Shown here: one piece after another, positions 14,601-26,399 of the stretch | Numbering within the stretch: the first letter of the stretch is position 1 | Layout of the letters: each line of letters starts with the position of its first letter | Assembly: GCA_024362935.1 (NCBI GenBank) | Contig: JANCRA010000001.1 | Location: forward strand, 55,249,930 to 55,313,929 | Direction: 5' to 3' | Source: Setophaga petechia | Lineage: Eukaryota > Chordata > Aves > Passeriformes > Parulidae | DNA: 64,000 bases | Notes under the pieces: model-generated | Seen by the model: the letters and a program-made list of their open reading frames with translations, nothing else | Told to the model about the DNA's origin: nothing | Database searches by the model: none | Made by a program: the position numbers and the translations under genes

Positions 14601-16731
14601 GATGGGTGTTGTTTTTTGCCCTAAAGCTCCTACAATTCCTGGGAGTGGTGGAGCTGCACTGATGGCACAGATGGCAGTTTTGCCTGAAAGGTGTGAACCA
14701 GACTGTGGAACAGTGAGTCAGTTGCCCTGCATCATTCCCCTCTCCTAGAAGATAGCATTCCTCCCAACCTGTTATTGCAGATCTGGAAGAGTTAGTACCT
14801 TCAATATCGTTTATGTAATTTTTACAGGAATATATTTTTTCTTTCAAAAGCAGAGAAGACTAAAGTATAGAGGAATATTTTTTGGCATGTGTGAACACCA
14901 GGGAATCAGATCTGAACAGTGTGTTTGAGGTTATACTACCTCAGAAACTGCAGGCCGTGGGGACTGGGTCACAGGCAGTCACACCAGATTGACAGATCTC
15001 TATAGATAGAATCTTTATTTTCACTAGTGTATCCATTGAATTTATATTAGAGTTAAAAAGACAAGAGAGCAGTAAAATGTATTCAGTGAAAAATAAATTT
15101 TTGATTTAATATGGAACTTTATGTTATTGTTCTATGCTTAGCAAAAGAGTTGATTTCATATAGATACAGCCTTCTAGTCTTCCCTTTTGATTTGACCCAC
15201 TTTTGTTGTTATATTACAAAATAATTGCATTCTCCTTCGTTCCCTTCACAAAATAATGACTTTTTAGTCAATAGTCAGAAATTTGGGCCTGTTGGAAAAT
15301 ACCAGCCCACAAATGCTCTGGGAGTGGCCAAACATTGACATTAAATTGCATTTTATTTCTAAAGAAATTGAGCTCTCCTGTTAGTAAATGGTGATGGTAA
15401 CATAATCCCCATTATTCCAAGTGCTTAAGGTGGCTGAACACACTTTAACCTTCCTTTTTCACTGAAATTCAGGACAAGGTATGTATTGTTATTACCACAC
15501 TACAAATCTGACTCATGCTTGCTTCATATCCCCAAGTCTGCATCAGAAGCATTTCTAGGGAGCTGGGAACCAATTTGCAGATGTTTTGCACCAGCAGGTC
15601 AGTTTAACATGACCACTTCAACCCCCTTCTGTGCTTAATCTTGATACCAGAGTTTTCAACCTGAAGTATTGAATCAGTTTCATCAAACTGAATGTGGGGA
15701 AGTTTACATTAAAATGCCATCTGTTGATACTGCACAAGCAAAAAATACAGAATGCGTTTTTACCCTGATATGAATATTCTATAGAGTCTAAGCACAAAAG
15801 GCTTTGCTCCAGCTCCATCATATTTTGGACAAAAATCTAGCTAAGTGGTGCAAAAAGGAATCAGGTGGAACTTCCAGCCTTTGCTTAACAGAAAGCACAA
15901 ACCTGACATGATCTGCCACACTACATTTTAACTGGACAGAAAGTAGGAGAGACAAACGTGACAAAAGGTCATTGTGTCACTTATGCCATACAGGAGGAGA
16001 TGAACAGCCCAAGGTGGTGAGCATAGTGTGAGAAGTTGAAGATGACAGAATTTTGTTAGTCTCTTCTATCTAAAATCCATAGCTCAAACCCAACACTCTT
16101 TTGAGTAAGGTTCTGTTCAAAAATACACTAACTTTTTAGTTGAGAACATGGAAGGAAATCAGTTCAAATCAGCTCTGATGATCCTAGCACAGCATGGGAG
16201 ATAATGCTGGATAACTAAGTTCTGTTTGAGGAGAAAAGCATCTCTGAGGTTTTACTGTATAGGCATAGACAATCATACACATGCTGAGAGGCTTGAACTC
16301 TCCCATCCAAATGCATGCAGAGGGAAACATCAGACTTCTTAATGCTCATGAAAAAGCCAGGCCCTTGGGAAGCCATGCACTCCCAGGAACTCCAGGAGGG
16401 GGTTAAGTGAACTCTGAAAGATTCTGAGGCTCTTCCTTTCCTTTTAACAGAGCTGAAAGTATAGGAGACAGAGAGAAAGCTTCAGGCTGAGTTCTTACAA
16501 TGTTCTCCCCAGCTTCCTAGAAGAACTGCTGACAGTTCCTTGTCCATCAGGAAGTTTGCAGAGGAGGAAAAGGAGGAAGGTCCCAATATCTCCTTTCTTT
16601 CTCTTGCTTCCTCATGCACCCTTCAATTCCTTAACGTCCTACTCCTCACACTCAAAACATCAGACAAAGACAGTTCTAAGAAGCATAAACCACAGTAAAA
16701 GAACACAGCTCCAGAAAAAGACTTGGAGAAG

Positions 16732-17031
16732 TGTTGTTTTATAGACCAAGAGTTCTATGCAAAGGTTCCATATCCCCAGAGTTTCGTACCTCCTCCATGT
16801 TTCTCATAGACAGCTCCTCTAAGCACTGACTGTTCCTGGTCCTTGCAGCAGCCATCTGACTCCAGATCCCACCAATCCACTCTTTTATAACACTGTTCTT
16901 ATTGGCTACAGGTGTGGCCTGTTAACATCAGGCCTGCTCCTAATCTTTAGTAATTGGTTCAGCTGCAACTCTTTAGAGGATAAGATTACATTCTATACCA
17001 CCTTCATTCACCCATACTGTATCCCCCTACA
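16732..17031. mobile_element. Solo LTR of an endogenous retrovirus, copy 1
   Basis: A 300-bp element that begins TGTTGTTTTA and ends CCCCTACA, so it has the TG...CA termini of an LTR. It is bracketed by a perfect 6-bp target-site duplication, GAGAAG at 16726-16731 and at 17032-17037. A second copy at 29986-30296 matches along its whole length, at high identity by eye. No internal retroviral sequence lies next to it, so it is a solo LTR left by LTR-LTR recombination. A 6-bp duplication is typical of ERVK/beta- or alpha-like retroviruses, so class II is the likeliest origin. The direction of transcription is unclear: a TTTTATA stretch near 16883 could be a TATA box if it reads on +. Confidence 0.9.
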
Positions 17032-17768
17032 GAGAAGCACCTGAGAACTCAGGTGTATTTTCAGTAACTTACAGAGGCATCCTAAGTAATTAGCAAAACT
17101 TCTGCTGGTTTCAGTGAGAGAAGAAATTTTGCCTTCCACCTCTCAAACCCCAGAAATGCACTACCATGTTTACTTCAGGGCCCTCAGGAAACCCTGTAAT
17201 AGCTGTGCTAATCTTGAATTGCAGAGCTTCTGCACCTCAACACTATTTCATGGAGGCTGAGATCTCCTTCTACCTCCCCATTCTCAGAGGCTCTGAACAA
17301 GAAATGCTCCCCTGGATTTAGAACTTGACCTTGGACTCTTACTTCATTGCATAATTTTTAAAAATGCTTTTTTCCTTTTTTTTTTCCAACTAAAAAAGGG
17401 ATTAAAGTTAATTGTTAAAATCATATGATATGTTGTGATTTGGGCCAGAATGGATTTGTCCTCTCTGACACAAATTTCAGGTGAGAACTGTTTAAAGATT
17501 GAGGCTTTTATTCATCTGCTGGGTGTAGCTGGGGATTGTTCAGGCTGAATTCAAAATGTGCCTCAGACATTCTTTTGTCATCTGGATTGTTGTTGATCTG
17601 CACTTTACTATATAAACAATGTGCAATTCACAGGAAAAGGAGAAACTGGACACTCCTTCTGATCCATTCTATGTTCTGTAGCCATTTCACTCTGAAAATG
17701 CTTTTATTTCAAGTAGCTGGGAGAGAAAAGCCTTCTTAACTTTGAAGTGGGTTTTACTGCATTTACAG

Positions 17769-17791
17769 GAGAGAGAGAGAGAGAGAGAGAG
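17769..17791. repeat. (GA)n microsatellite
   Basis: An uninterrupted GA dinucleotide run of about 23 bases in noncoding DNA, likely to vary in length between individuals. Confidence 0.9.
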
Positions 17792-19496
17792 TGAAATCCC
17801 ATTTCATTTTTAAAGTTAACTGTAAAGTTTTAATTAGGTCTGCTGAACAAGGATTCTGTGATGCTTTATGTTTAAGAGTTAGCAATAGCACACGATCCAC
17901 AGACTTCCATCTTAAAGTTCAGTTGACAAAGGCCAACACAACTCTTTACTTTGTAACTCTGTAACCATTTATGTTTGAGGTGAAGATGTTAATATGGAAA
18001 TTTTGTGAGCTGGGAACGACTACGAACTCTATCATTGTAATTTATGACCTTTCATCTGAGGCCAAATGTAAAGGCAATTGCAATTGTTCTATATCTCAAG
18101 GCCAGCACACAGCAGATGTGTGAAATTTGGAGTGCTAGACATAAACTTTTATTACCAAATTATAAATAATTTCTATCACTTACAATGTTCACCTTTCAAG
18201 TTCATCTTGATTAAAACACAAGGGCAGCATCTCGCTGATTTCCATGAGTTGTACAGCTGAAAAAGCTCTACCATGGCACACTAGGAAAAGATAAAGCAAT
18301 GCAGAATTTAAAACAATCTACGGAGAGCCAGGTATGCAACATTTTAGATCAAAATACTTTTTCATCTAGAGGACAAACAAACAACAGATAATCATTAGCT
18401 AATGACATCTGAATTCCATTTTCACTCTTGGAGATTTTGAATCCTTAAGGAGTCCATTTAAGGCTTACTTACCTCTAGGAACAGCACAAGAGACTGCTTT
18501 GAGACCTCCGGCAAACCAAGGAAAATTACCCAAATTTGAGTTCATTACTTGGTCTCAAAGCATGGAAGAAGGAAGCTAAGGATACAGAACTCACCAATCT
18601 CAATGCCCATGATTCAAATCTGATGTGTTTGTGAGGTTCACAGGCTGTGAAGCAGGAAAGCACAAGGATTTTGTTGACTGACAGCAGACAATCAAAGTAT
18701 CCACACACATAGAAACTGTAATTAAGTATAAGCCTCAGCTAGCTAGAAAGCAGCCTATTGAGCAGAAAGCAAAAACAGCTCATCAGTTTTGGATGGCTGG
18801 GAAAAAAAATAAAGACAAGCTCTGAAGGCAAACTTGTAAGAAATAAACCAAAGAGGAAGGTTCACAAAACAAAGTGTCCCTGGTTGGATTTGCAAAATTG
18901 CCATGCAAATTTACCAGCCCAAACATGAAAGTTTTGTTTGCCCAATCTTTATACTGGAGATTCATAACAATGAAAACAGGAATATTCCCTTATCAAAGCA
19001 TTACTCACTGAAGCCAAGGAAGCCAAATAAAACTTTGCAAGTCTGCTCCCTGGAGTAACTATTTTATGTTCCTTTTCTGCTTCAAATACTAGATATAATC
19101 AAGCACAGTTGGATGCTCCTGATTAACATGACGGTTGCCTGGAAACACAGGCACAGTGTGGCCAAACTTCCCTGTCCCTGCCTGTGCTTGAACTCTGGGA
19201 TAGGCAGGTGAATAAGGTCGGGTTTGCAGCTCTTGCCTCTTAAAAGCCTTTTAGTCTAAGCATTGGAGAAAAAATTGTTACTGGACACATGTTCAAAAAG
19301 AGAAGATAAACAACTCTAGAAAGAAGCGAGAATACAAATCTGTGTTCTGAAAAGCCACGGTACATTTTCTCTGTATCATGAGAATTGAGAGGTTTGACAA
19401 GATACTAAATCAATATTGGACAGATAAAAAACCCCAACAAAACAAAACAGCCCAAAAGCTTTCACAGATGATTAACTCTTGTCACAGTACTAAATA

Positions 19497-19497
<1 letters not shown>

Positions 19498-19535
<38 letters not shown>

Positions 19536-19690
19536 AAGAGAAAAGGAAGTATTTTCCAGACATCAGGAGACAGCTGGAGGAAAGGAGGAAAAAGGAAAAA
19601 CAAGTGAGATGATAGGGAGAAGTAAAAGAGTAGAAGGTGAGTTCAGTTTCTTTTTGTGCCAAGCTATTCCCAGGTGACTAAAGAAAAAAA
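19498..19690. repeat. Poly(A) run with purine-rich tail
   Basis: An unbroken run of about 36 A at 19498-19533 is followed by an almost pure A/G stretch and a second short A run near 19682-19693. It could be a retroposon tail or simple expansion. No retroposon body was recognised immediately 5' of it. Confidence 0.75.
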
Positions 19691-19869
19691 AAATCTCTTT
19701 TGTTTCTGTGTTCACTGATTTCTCTGTGAAATGACCTTCAGGACTTTCCTGTCTAGTCCTGAACAGGACACCTGTGAGGCGCTCACTGTGTCTCCGATAC
19801 GGACAAGATCACTTGGGAATTAACAAGGTCTCATCGGAGTGGAATAGAATAATGAGTACCGTACTGGAC

Positions 19870-20070
19870 ATTGGGAAGAATTCCATGACAGAAAGGGTGA
19901 TTTGACACTGGAATGGGCTGCTCAGGGCGGTGGTGGAGTCACCACCCCCTGGAGGTGTTTGAGGAAAGCCGGGATGCGGCCCCCGGTGGAGGGTCTGGCT
20001 GACAGGGTGGTGTTCGGTAATAGGCTGGACTCGATGATCTCTGAGGCCTTTCCCAACTTAACCGATTCAG
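19870..20070 (+). mobile_element. CR1 LINE fragment (3' region)
   Basis: The phrases around 19905-20066 (actggaatgggctgctcagg, ggtggtggagtcaccacc, ggctggactcgatgatctct, then a truncated attcag end) match the 3' part of avian CR1 LINEs as I know them. The copy is diverged and 5' truncated, the usual state of CR1 copies. It ends about 120 bp before the LSM6 CpG island. Boundaries are approximate. Confidence 0.8.
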
Positions 20071-20189
20071 TGGGGTTTTTTTCCCCACAAAACACCCTGT
20101 AAGATTGTTTCCTGCAAGATTCCTCTCCGATGGGGTGTTATTTTGTGCGGAATCCCAAGCAAGCCATAAAAAACTCGCGCACCTCCATG

Positions 20190-20650
20190 AAGGGGCTGGG
20201 GCCCACCCCCAGCGAGCCCCTGGGCAGGCGGGGCGCACCCTCAGCCGCGTTCGGGCCCTGCGCGGGCTGTCCCGCCCGGCCGCCGTAGCGGGGCGGGGCG
20301 GCGGCGGGCGGGGAGCGGGGCGGGCAGGGCGCGGGAAGCGCCGGGAGCAGCGGCAGACGGTGAGTGCGGGCCGGCCCGGGAATTGCCGGGAGCGGCGGCG
20401 GGCGGTGAGTGCGGGGCCGGCCCGGGAATTGCCGGGAGCGGCGGCGGGCGGGGAGAGCGGGGCTGGGCCGGTGCTTCCCCGGCTGCTCTGTCACGGAGCC
20501 TCGCTCTCCGGCCGGGACCTCTCCCAGGGCGCTGGGGCCCGGCTGGAACGCGAGGGTTCCTCGGAGGGGAGCGGCTCCAAAGGCGTGTGTGCTCCGGGAA
20601 GGGGACGCAGCCCTGGGCGCCGGCATCGCTGGTGGCGGTGGGTGTTGATG
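20190..20650 (+). promoter_or_regulatory. LSM6: CpG-island promoter of LSM6
   Basis: This stretch is very GC- and CpG-rich against AT-rich flanks, with several GGGGCGGGG Sp1-type boxes at 20289-20333. It lies about 1 kb upstream of the first LSM6 coding exon, has no TATA box I can see, and holds splice donors (GT at 20360 and 20405) suited to end a noncoding first exon. A housekeeping CpG promoter fits LSM6. Several long open frames cross the island on both strands, but they are what GC-rich DNA produces and have no recognisable product. The exact transcription start cannot be read. Confidence 0.8.
20341..20460 (+). repeat. 45-bp tandem repeat carrying the exon-1 splice donor
   Basis: A unit of about 45 bp containing ccggcccgggaattgccggg and gcggcgg is repeated in tandem. 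The donor motif GTGAGTGCGG occurs at 20360 and again at 20405. A third position near 20451 has the degenerate GGGAGAGCGG, which has lost the GT. The repeat lies in the LSM6 5' untranslated region or first intron. Confidence 0.85.
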
Positions 20651-21377
20651 GGGAAACAGCGAGGATCCCTGGATTCACGGCTGGTATCGCCCCTTGCGAT
20701 TTGCCCCGGTAAGCAACGGAATGAAGTCGGCAGCGTGCGTGTGTTTTCTGCCTTTGCTCAAAACGCGGAACAAAGCGATGTTAGAGCAGAAGTCAAGCGA
20801 GCACTGAGAGGGGGTCTTGCACCAAACTGGGTGCGCCTGCTGCGTTCTTAAATCACTGCATCTTTCCTCTGTCATTTAATCACAAGCCTTATTTTAGTCC
20901 GTTTTATTATCTGAAGGCATGCTTTTACATTTATGCTTTTCTTCTGTTTGTGTCTGTTCTCGCACAGACTTCCGTGTATAGAGCATGGGTGGGCTGCTCC
21001 CACCACCCCTAAAGACACGAAACACCAATTTAGGCTTAGCCCTCTAAAAGAATTTTAGCAAAAGGTTTTAGGAATGATGAGGCCTTTGGCACTGTTTGAA
21101 ATTTAAAAGATGCACAGTGTGGCAAACAAGGATTCTTAGTAATGCTTTCAGAAGTAATAAAAATGCCAAAGGGAAAGTTGAATGCAATGGCTTTAGGAGC
21201 TGTCTCCCCACCTCAACCCTTAAAGTTTTGCTGTCATCTCCTTCAGTATTTTCTCCTACTGAAAGTATTACAAATCAGGGGTCTGCATGGCTGTACAGAG
21301 TATTTAAAACAATGTGGAGGCATGTCTCTTATCCTGATGTTTTCTCTTCACTTCTCAGCTTGCCAGAGAAGATCAAG

Positions 21378-24300
21378 ATGAGTCTACGAAAGCAAACCCC
21401 CAGTGACTTCCTAAAACAAATCATTGGAAGGCCAGTTGTTGTAAAATTAAATTCTGGAGTTGATTATCGAGGTAAGTTCTCCATCTGTCTCTCCCAGTAA
21501 AGTAAAGTAATTCATTGAGAAGGCTGGAATAGATGCATGGAATAGAAAAGAAAAAGAGTGTGATCCAGAATAATGGAATGTGAAAAGAGAGATCTCAGAA
21601 TGGAGACAGTAAAAATAGAAAATCAGCTCTGGAGAAAGTGATAAAATGAGAGGGGTAACAACAGGGGATTTAGAAATTAAAATTACTGATCTTAATCATT
21701 TGTGTCCTTGGTCACAGGTGATTAAACTGGATGATTCTGAGTTTCTAAACTGATACTTGGAAAGATTGTCGGGAATTACAACTCCTGAAATGGCCAGAAA
21801 CACCTCTTGTTGGAACTAGATTTTTCTTCACCTTTTTGTTCTCTATTTAGGTAATACAGATCTTGGTCCAGGAAAGCTTCAGAGTAAACTCTGCTGTCAG
21901 TCATAGTAGAATTCTTACATGATGAAAAGCATTCTTGACATTCTTGGTTAAACAACTGCCTAGATCTGTGTTGGATCACAGTTCACAGAGATAGAGGAAA
22001 AAGTTTAGTGTAGCTCACAGAGATAGAGGAAAAAGTTTAGTGTAGCTTTTGCCATGTCTGTCAGCATCCCTTCATGTATATAGGATTATAGATTTTTTTT
22101 TTTTAAATTAAACTTCTCTGTGCAGTGAAATGTCTTCGTCCTGCTCCCATTAAGATAACAGTATCAACCTGACCAATTTTTTTAGCAGTATCCAAACTCA
22201 GTCAAAACGAATCATGTATCTTCTACTGTGCTCAGTTAAGAAATTTTATTCTGTACTGACTTCAACGTTATGGTTCTGCAGCAGACCCCTTCTTCAGAGA
22301 GGTTTACTTCAAGTGGCTTAGCTTGGCATTTGTGGAAGGAGACTTGTTTGTGCTGTGACAGTTTTAAATTGTTCACTGACAAAGCAAACAGTGGCTTCTT
22401 ACTCTTTCCTGTTTCTCTGCAGTAGTGCTCAGCTGACAAAATTTGCAGTCTCTCATTTCTTTGAGAACCACATTGTGTGAGCACTTCAGGTGGGGTTGGG
22501 GGCTTAAGAAGTTGGCTGCCTCTCTGTAAAATCTTCAGTGCAGGAGAATGTAGAAAGAGCTCATTAAAGTAATTAAAGCAAGTCCTCACTTACCTGAGGG
22601 TACACACAAGGCAGGGCCAAACCAAATTTGGGTTCCTATTTTCATTGAGACCATTGCTCCCTCTCCCTTGGTAAGATCAATTTGTAAATGCTGTAGATGA
22701 ACCACTCAACTTACCCTTCAGCAGAGCCAGTTTAACTTGCCTACAGACTGACACCACATTAATTGAACAAGAGTTCCCTGAACACCCTTATTTGTCACTG
22801 GATTTTCCCCTCCTTCCCTTCCTTATGTCCCTGCACTCCTTTGATCTTGTGACAGAAAATCTGTGTAGTGTTTTTGTTTGAAAAATATGCACTTAGTTTG
22901 TTTTCTGCAGAGATGTGACCAGCATTTGTAAAAGCCAAACATTTCCAAAACAGCATCTCGGGCAGTTGTTGCAGATCTGCCCAGATTCTCCCCCAGGCTG
23001 TGTTGCTGATGTTTTTGTTGCCTCCAGTGTGGCCTCATGCAGGTGCTGATGTGTGACTGAACTGTCTTCAACCCTTGCCAAGTGCTGCAAATGCCCAAGT
23101 CAGGAAGCCCTGGGAAATGATCAGGAGTACATTAATGTATGGTTTCTGTGTGTAAATATGGATATGTACATTAAAACATCTCTACATACAGATAAAACAG
23201 ATAAATTGTTAGACAGGATGGGCAGTGATAGTATTTGACACCATTAGTGATGTAAGAGTAAACACAAAGAAAAGTAGGAAGAGAATGAAACACCTGCACT
23301 CCATGAATGCACTCTAGGAGCAAAAGAGTTTGAAAAGATGCATTTATGGCGTGCTGAGTTGTATGTAGCTCAGGTAAATCCACATGGTCCAATTTTAATT
23401 TTGTACAAACATGGTTTTTGTTTTCTGTTCCTGTGTGGATACCTCAGGATTACTAAAGTGGAGAAGAATCCTGCCTTTAGTTTTTGTCTTTTTGGGGCAT
23501 TTAGTGGCACTTTGTGAGCAGTTTTTCCTATGTCTGTGGAAACAGAGGAGAGAAAAACAGGAAGGAAAATAACCTTTAAGCCATGACAAGTTGCAGAAGA
23601 AGTTGAATTCCTGATTATTAACAGGAAGAAGATCCTGCAGTAACACATCTGAAAAATGAGAATAAAATGAGAATGTGTCCTGAGTTTTCTCAGTTTTCTT
23701 CCTAATTACAGCTAATATACTATATTTCATGTCTTACTGCTAGGTAAATAGCTAGATGTTTTTCAAACAGAGGAAAAAGTTGTTTAAGTGGTATTGTCTG
23801 TGCGAGGATAAAGTTAGGAAAACCCACATGCAAGAGGAAGATAAAACAACTTGTAAAAAGCTGTATTACCTCTGTGCTACTAAAATGTGTATATTCCTGA
23901 TCCAAAGAATCTAATATTGGAAATGACAGACTTTTTTTCTTTAATTGCATTATCGAAACAGTATAATTTTATTTTTGTGGGAAGATTTCAGTGGCCTTTG
24001 TTGAAAAATGTGTAGAGTTTTGTTGATGTCAAAACAGAGACTTGCAGACAGTGTTCTCCTAGCTCTGTAAGCATGAAGACAAATATGTGCATGCTGTCCT
24101 GTATTAAAAGGGTTGTTTTTCATCTGTATCCTTCACAAGTTTTGTGACAACTCAGTTTACGTAGCTTTGTCCCTAGGTTATCCAGTTACACTTAACGCCC
24201 CAGGTGTTTTTTGGTGTGTGCTTAAAACACAAGGGAGAAGGGACAGCTTAAACTTTTAAAATGGAAATTGTCCATCTTTTGAAATAATGCCTTAATAACT

Positions 24301-26179
24301 TTTTTTGTAAACTCCAATAACTCTTACACAACTGATACCATTGCTACCAGAATGCCTGGGATTCCTTTCTCCAGCTGAATTCTTTGAAGACATCTGTCCA
24401 CGCTGGGGTTTTTAGTTTGTTATAAGGATACAGGGTGGGCTTTTTTCCTGTACTATTCAAGCACAGTGCATTTTTGTTATTTTAAAATAAGTTCAAGCTG
24501 ATTCTCTTTTAAACTGCCACTGTTTTCAGGTGTCCTGGCCTGCCTGGATGGATATATGAACATAGCTCTGGAGCAGACTGAGGAATATGTAAATGGACAG
24601 TTAAAGAACAAGTATGGAGATGCATTTATCCGAGGAAATAATGGTAATTCCTACTCCTTCTGTTACTGCACATTAGAAAATTGTGGTTTGATACTCTGAA
24701 TTTGAGGGGTGGCTGAGGTGTAAGTAAGCTGCCTGTAAGCCTAAAACTAATATTCTTTCTTGGAAATCTTTACAATATTTGCTTTTTCCAGGTTCACTTT
24801 CCAGGGTCTGTGCTTTTCTGCATTCCTGTGGTCCTTTTTCCTATGAACTTTAAGTTCATTTAGAGAAGCGTGCTCTTTTCTAGCCTTATTGGAGCTTATT
24901 TTCTACTGTTTGACAGGCTTACTCTTTTGCACTTACTGCTTGCTTAGATGGCCTCTGCACCATAAGAGTTTGTGTTTTTAGGCAAGCTACTGCATAAATT
25001 TATGCTACAGTGCAGATATTACAGTGACACAAATATTTTCTGGTGAAGCAGTTTTCCAGTACTGAATGAATGCTTATCCTTTGTCCTGGAGGCTATTTTC
25101 ATCTTTTGAGTAAAGATTTTACCACCAGTCAAAAAAATCACTCATGCTTTAATATTGAGCCTTTGAATATCCAAGTGCAGTAGGTGGATTTTAGTGCACT
25201 TCAAGGACAATCCCAGGCTCCTGAAATGACTCTCTGGTATCAGGCTGTAATAGCAGGACATGCCAGGGAGAAGAGTATCTAAAAATAGAAAAGGTTCACA
25301 AGTTGGAGGTGAAGAGACTTGTAGAGGAGGTAAATGAAGCAGAGTTTGACCAAGTTGCTTGTGAAGAAAATGGAGCTCAGCAAGGAGGGATGGAATAAAA
25401 AGACACAAGGACCAGATCCCATGTTAGAAAAAGAGTCAAAGAGAATGTGGCACCAGTGTAAAAGAGCATTTTGGGTGCAGAAATAATCCTTGAAACGAGG
25501 CCAGCCCTTGCTTTTTGCATGGCTTTTGGACTATTATGCTAAGGACTGGAGTGAGATTTCAGCTGGAGAATCAATTAAGGAAATAATCTGTGAGGAAAGT
25601 TAAAACAAGGGGATGAGAGACAGAAGGCTCAAGAACAGGCTGAACAGAGAACTAAAGATGTGGTTTAGGAGCACAGTATAATTTTATGTTGTGACTGGAT
25701 CTGTTCTGGGGATATCATCAGCCAAGCAGGAGGAAGATGTCTCTTTCTTCATAACTAATCATTAGCTTTGCCTTAAGTGCTTGGGATTTCCAGCTCTTAT
25801 TGAAAGATCACAGCATTGGTGTCTGACACCTGTAATTCTGTTGCTGAGGAGCTCTCTCATGCTTCCCTCAGCAATACTGCAGGGCACTGCCTTTGTTCAG
25901 CTACAGCTGGAGCATAGTTGGGCTATGAATAAAATAAATACTGAACCAAAGTAATACATAATGTTTAGACCTAATGGCATTTTTTGAAACTTGGATTTAA
26001 AGGTTGCCTGGCTTTGTTCATGCTGAATGGGATCTCTTACAGTGTCAATTTATATGCCATGGAAATAAGATGTTTTAAATAAAAAGGATTCTGCTTGTTA
26101 TTTACCAGGGCCCTCTTCTGTGTGCCACTTTCTCTTTTTCACAGTGTTGTACATAAGCACCCAGAAGAGGAGGATGTGA
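21378..26179 (+). CDS. LSM6: U6 snRNA-associated Sm-like protein LSm6
   Basis: LSM6 is a ring subunit of the LSm2-8 complex, which binds the 3' end of U6 snRNA in the nucleus, and of LSm1-7, which drives cytoplasmic mRNA decapping. Coding exons are 21378-21471, 24530-24643 and 26145-26179. All junctions are GT-AG and in phase, giving 80 codons plus TGA, the full length of vertebrate LSm6. The Sm1 motif spans about residues 16-50 (VVVKLNSGVDYRG, then VLACLDGYMNIALE). Sm2 includes GDAFIRGNNVLYIS near residues 62-75, where the IRGNN segment forms the RNA-binding loop. The protein ends QKRRM. The start ATG has A at -3 and lies 19 nt after an acceptor (exon begins 21359), so an upstream noncoding exon is required, most simply the one ending at 20359. 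I see no break. The protein looks essentially identical to mammalian LSm6, so it is surely functional. Confidence 0.98.
21472..24529 (+). other. LSM6 intron between coding exons 1 and 2
   Basis: This intron of about 3.1 kb has donor gtaagt and acceptor ttttcag. Apart from the 32-bp tandem duplication at 21983-22046, I see no repeat family or exon in it. Confidence 0.8.
21983..22046. repeat. 32-bp perfect tandem duplication
   Basis: The unit starting tcacagagatagaggaaaaa occurs head to tail at 21983-22014 and 22015-22046 without mismatch, inside an LSM6 intron. It is a recent slippage-type duplication. Confidence 0.9.
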
Positions 26180-26296
26180 AGATGCCAGAAGGAGGCTGGT
26201 TTTTGTACTTGTGAGCCTCTTTGAAGTGATGAGCCCTATTTGATTTGTAGTTCAAAATCCACATGTGAAATACACAAGTGTTTAAGTATTTTTTTA

Positions 26297-26380
26297 AATA
26301 AATGTAAATGTGAGTGTAAACTGCCTTAATGGTTTTGTTTCAAAGCATTGCTTTGTTCCATTGTACAAAAGAAAAATAAA
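26297..26380 (+). terminator. LSM6: LSM6 polyadenylation signals
   Basis: AATAAA hexamers lie at 26297-26302 and 26375-26380, which is 118 and 196 nt after the LSM6 stop. TG-rich sequence follows the first. Either could direct cleavage; the sequence does not decide between them. Confidence 0.6.
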
Positions 26381-26399
26381 AAGGAAGCTTGTAATAGTG

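Larger units (their letters stand above)
1..16731. other. Gene-poor AT-rich intergenic region
   Basis: No exon could be supported on either strand. The longest open frames (about 133 codons on - at 2705-3106, 113 on - at 5451-5792, 140 on + at 14025-14447) show no domain I recognise and no partner exons. Contents noticed are a 22-bp tandem duplication at 972-1015, a CA/TA-rich patch near 2630-2690, and many A/T runs. By human synteny (ZNF827 upstream and divergent from LSM6) this would be the ZNF827-LSM6 interval. It may hold distal regulatory DNA, but nothing in the sequence proves that. Confidence 0.55.
17038..19860. other. Intergenic region with simple repeats
   Basis: No exon is recognised between the LTR and the CR1 fragment upstream of LSM6. 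The stretch holds a pure GA microsatellite (17769-17791) and a poly(A) run with a purine-rich tail (19498-19690). Confidence 0.6.

Noticed and set aside
20105..20851. 248-codon open frame on + and long overlapping frames on -
   Set aside because: They lie in the LSM6 CpG island, are Gly/Arg/Ala/Pro-rich as any GC-rich DNA would give, and match no family I know.
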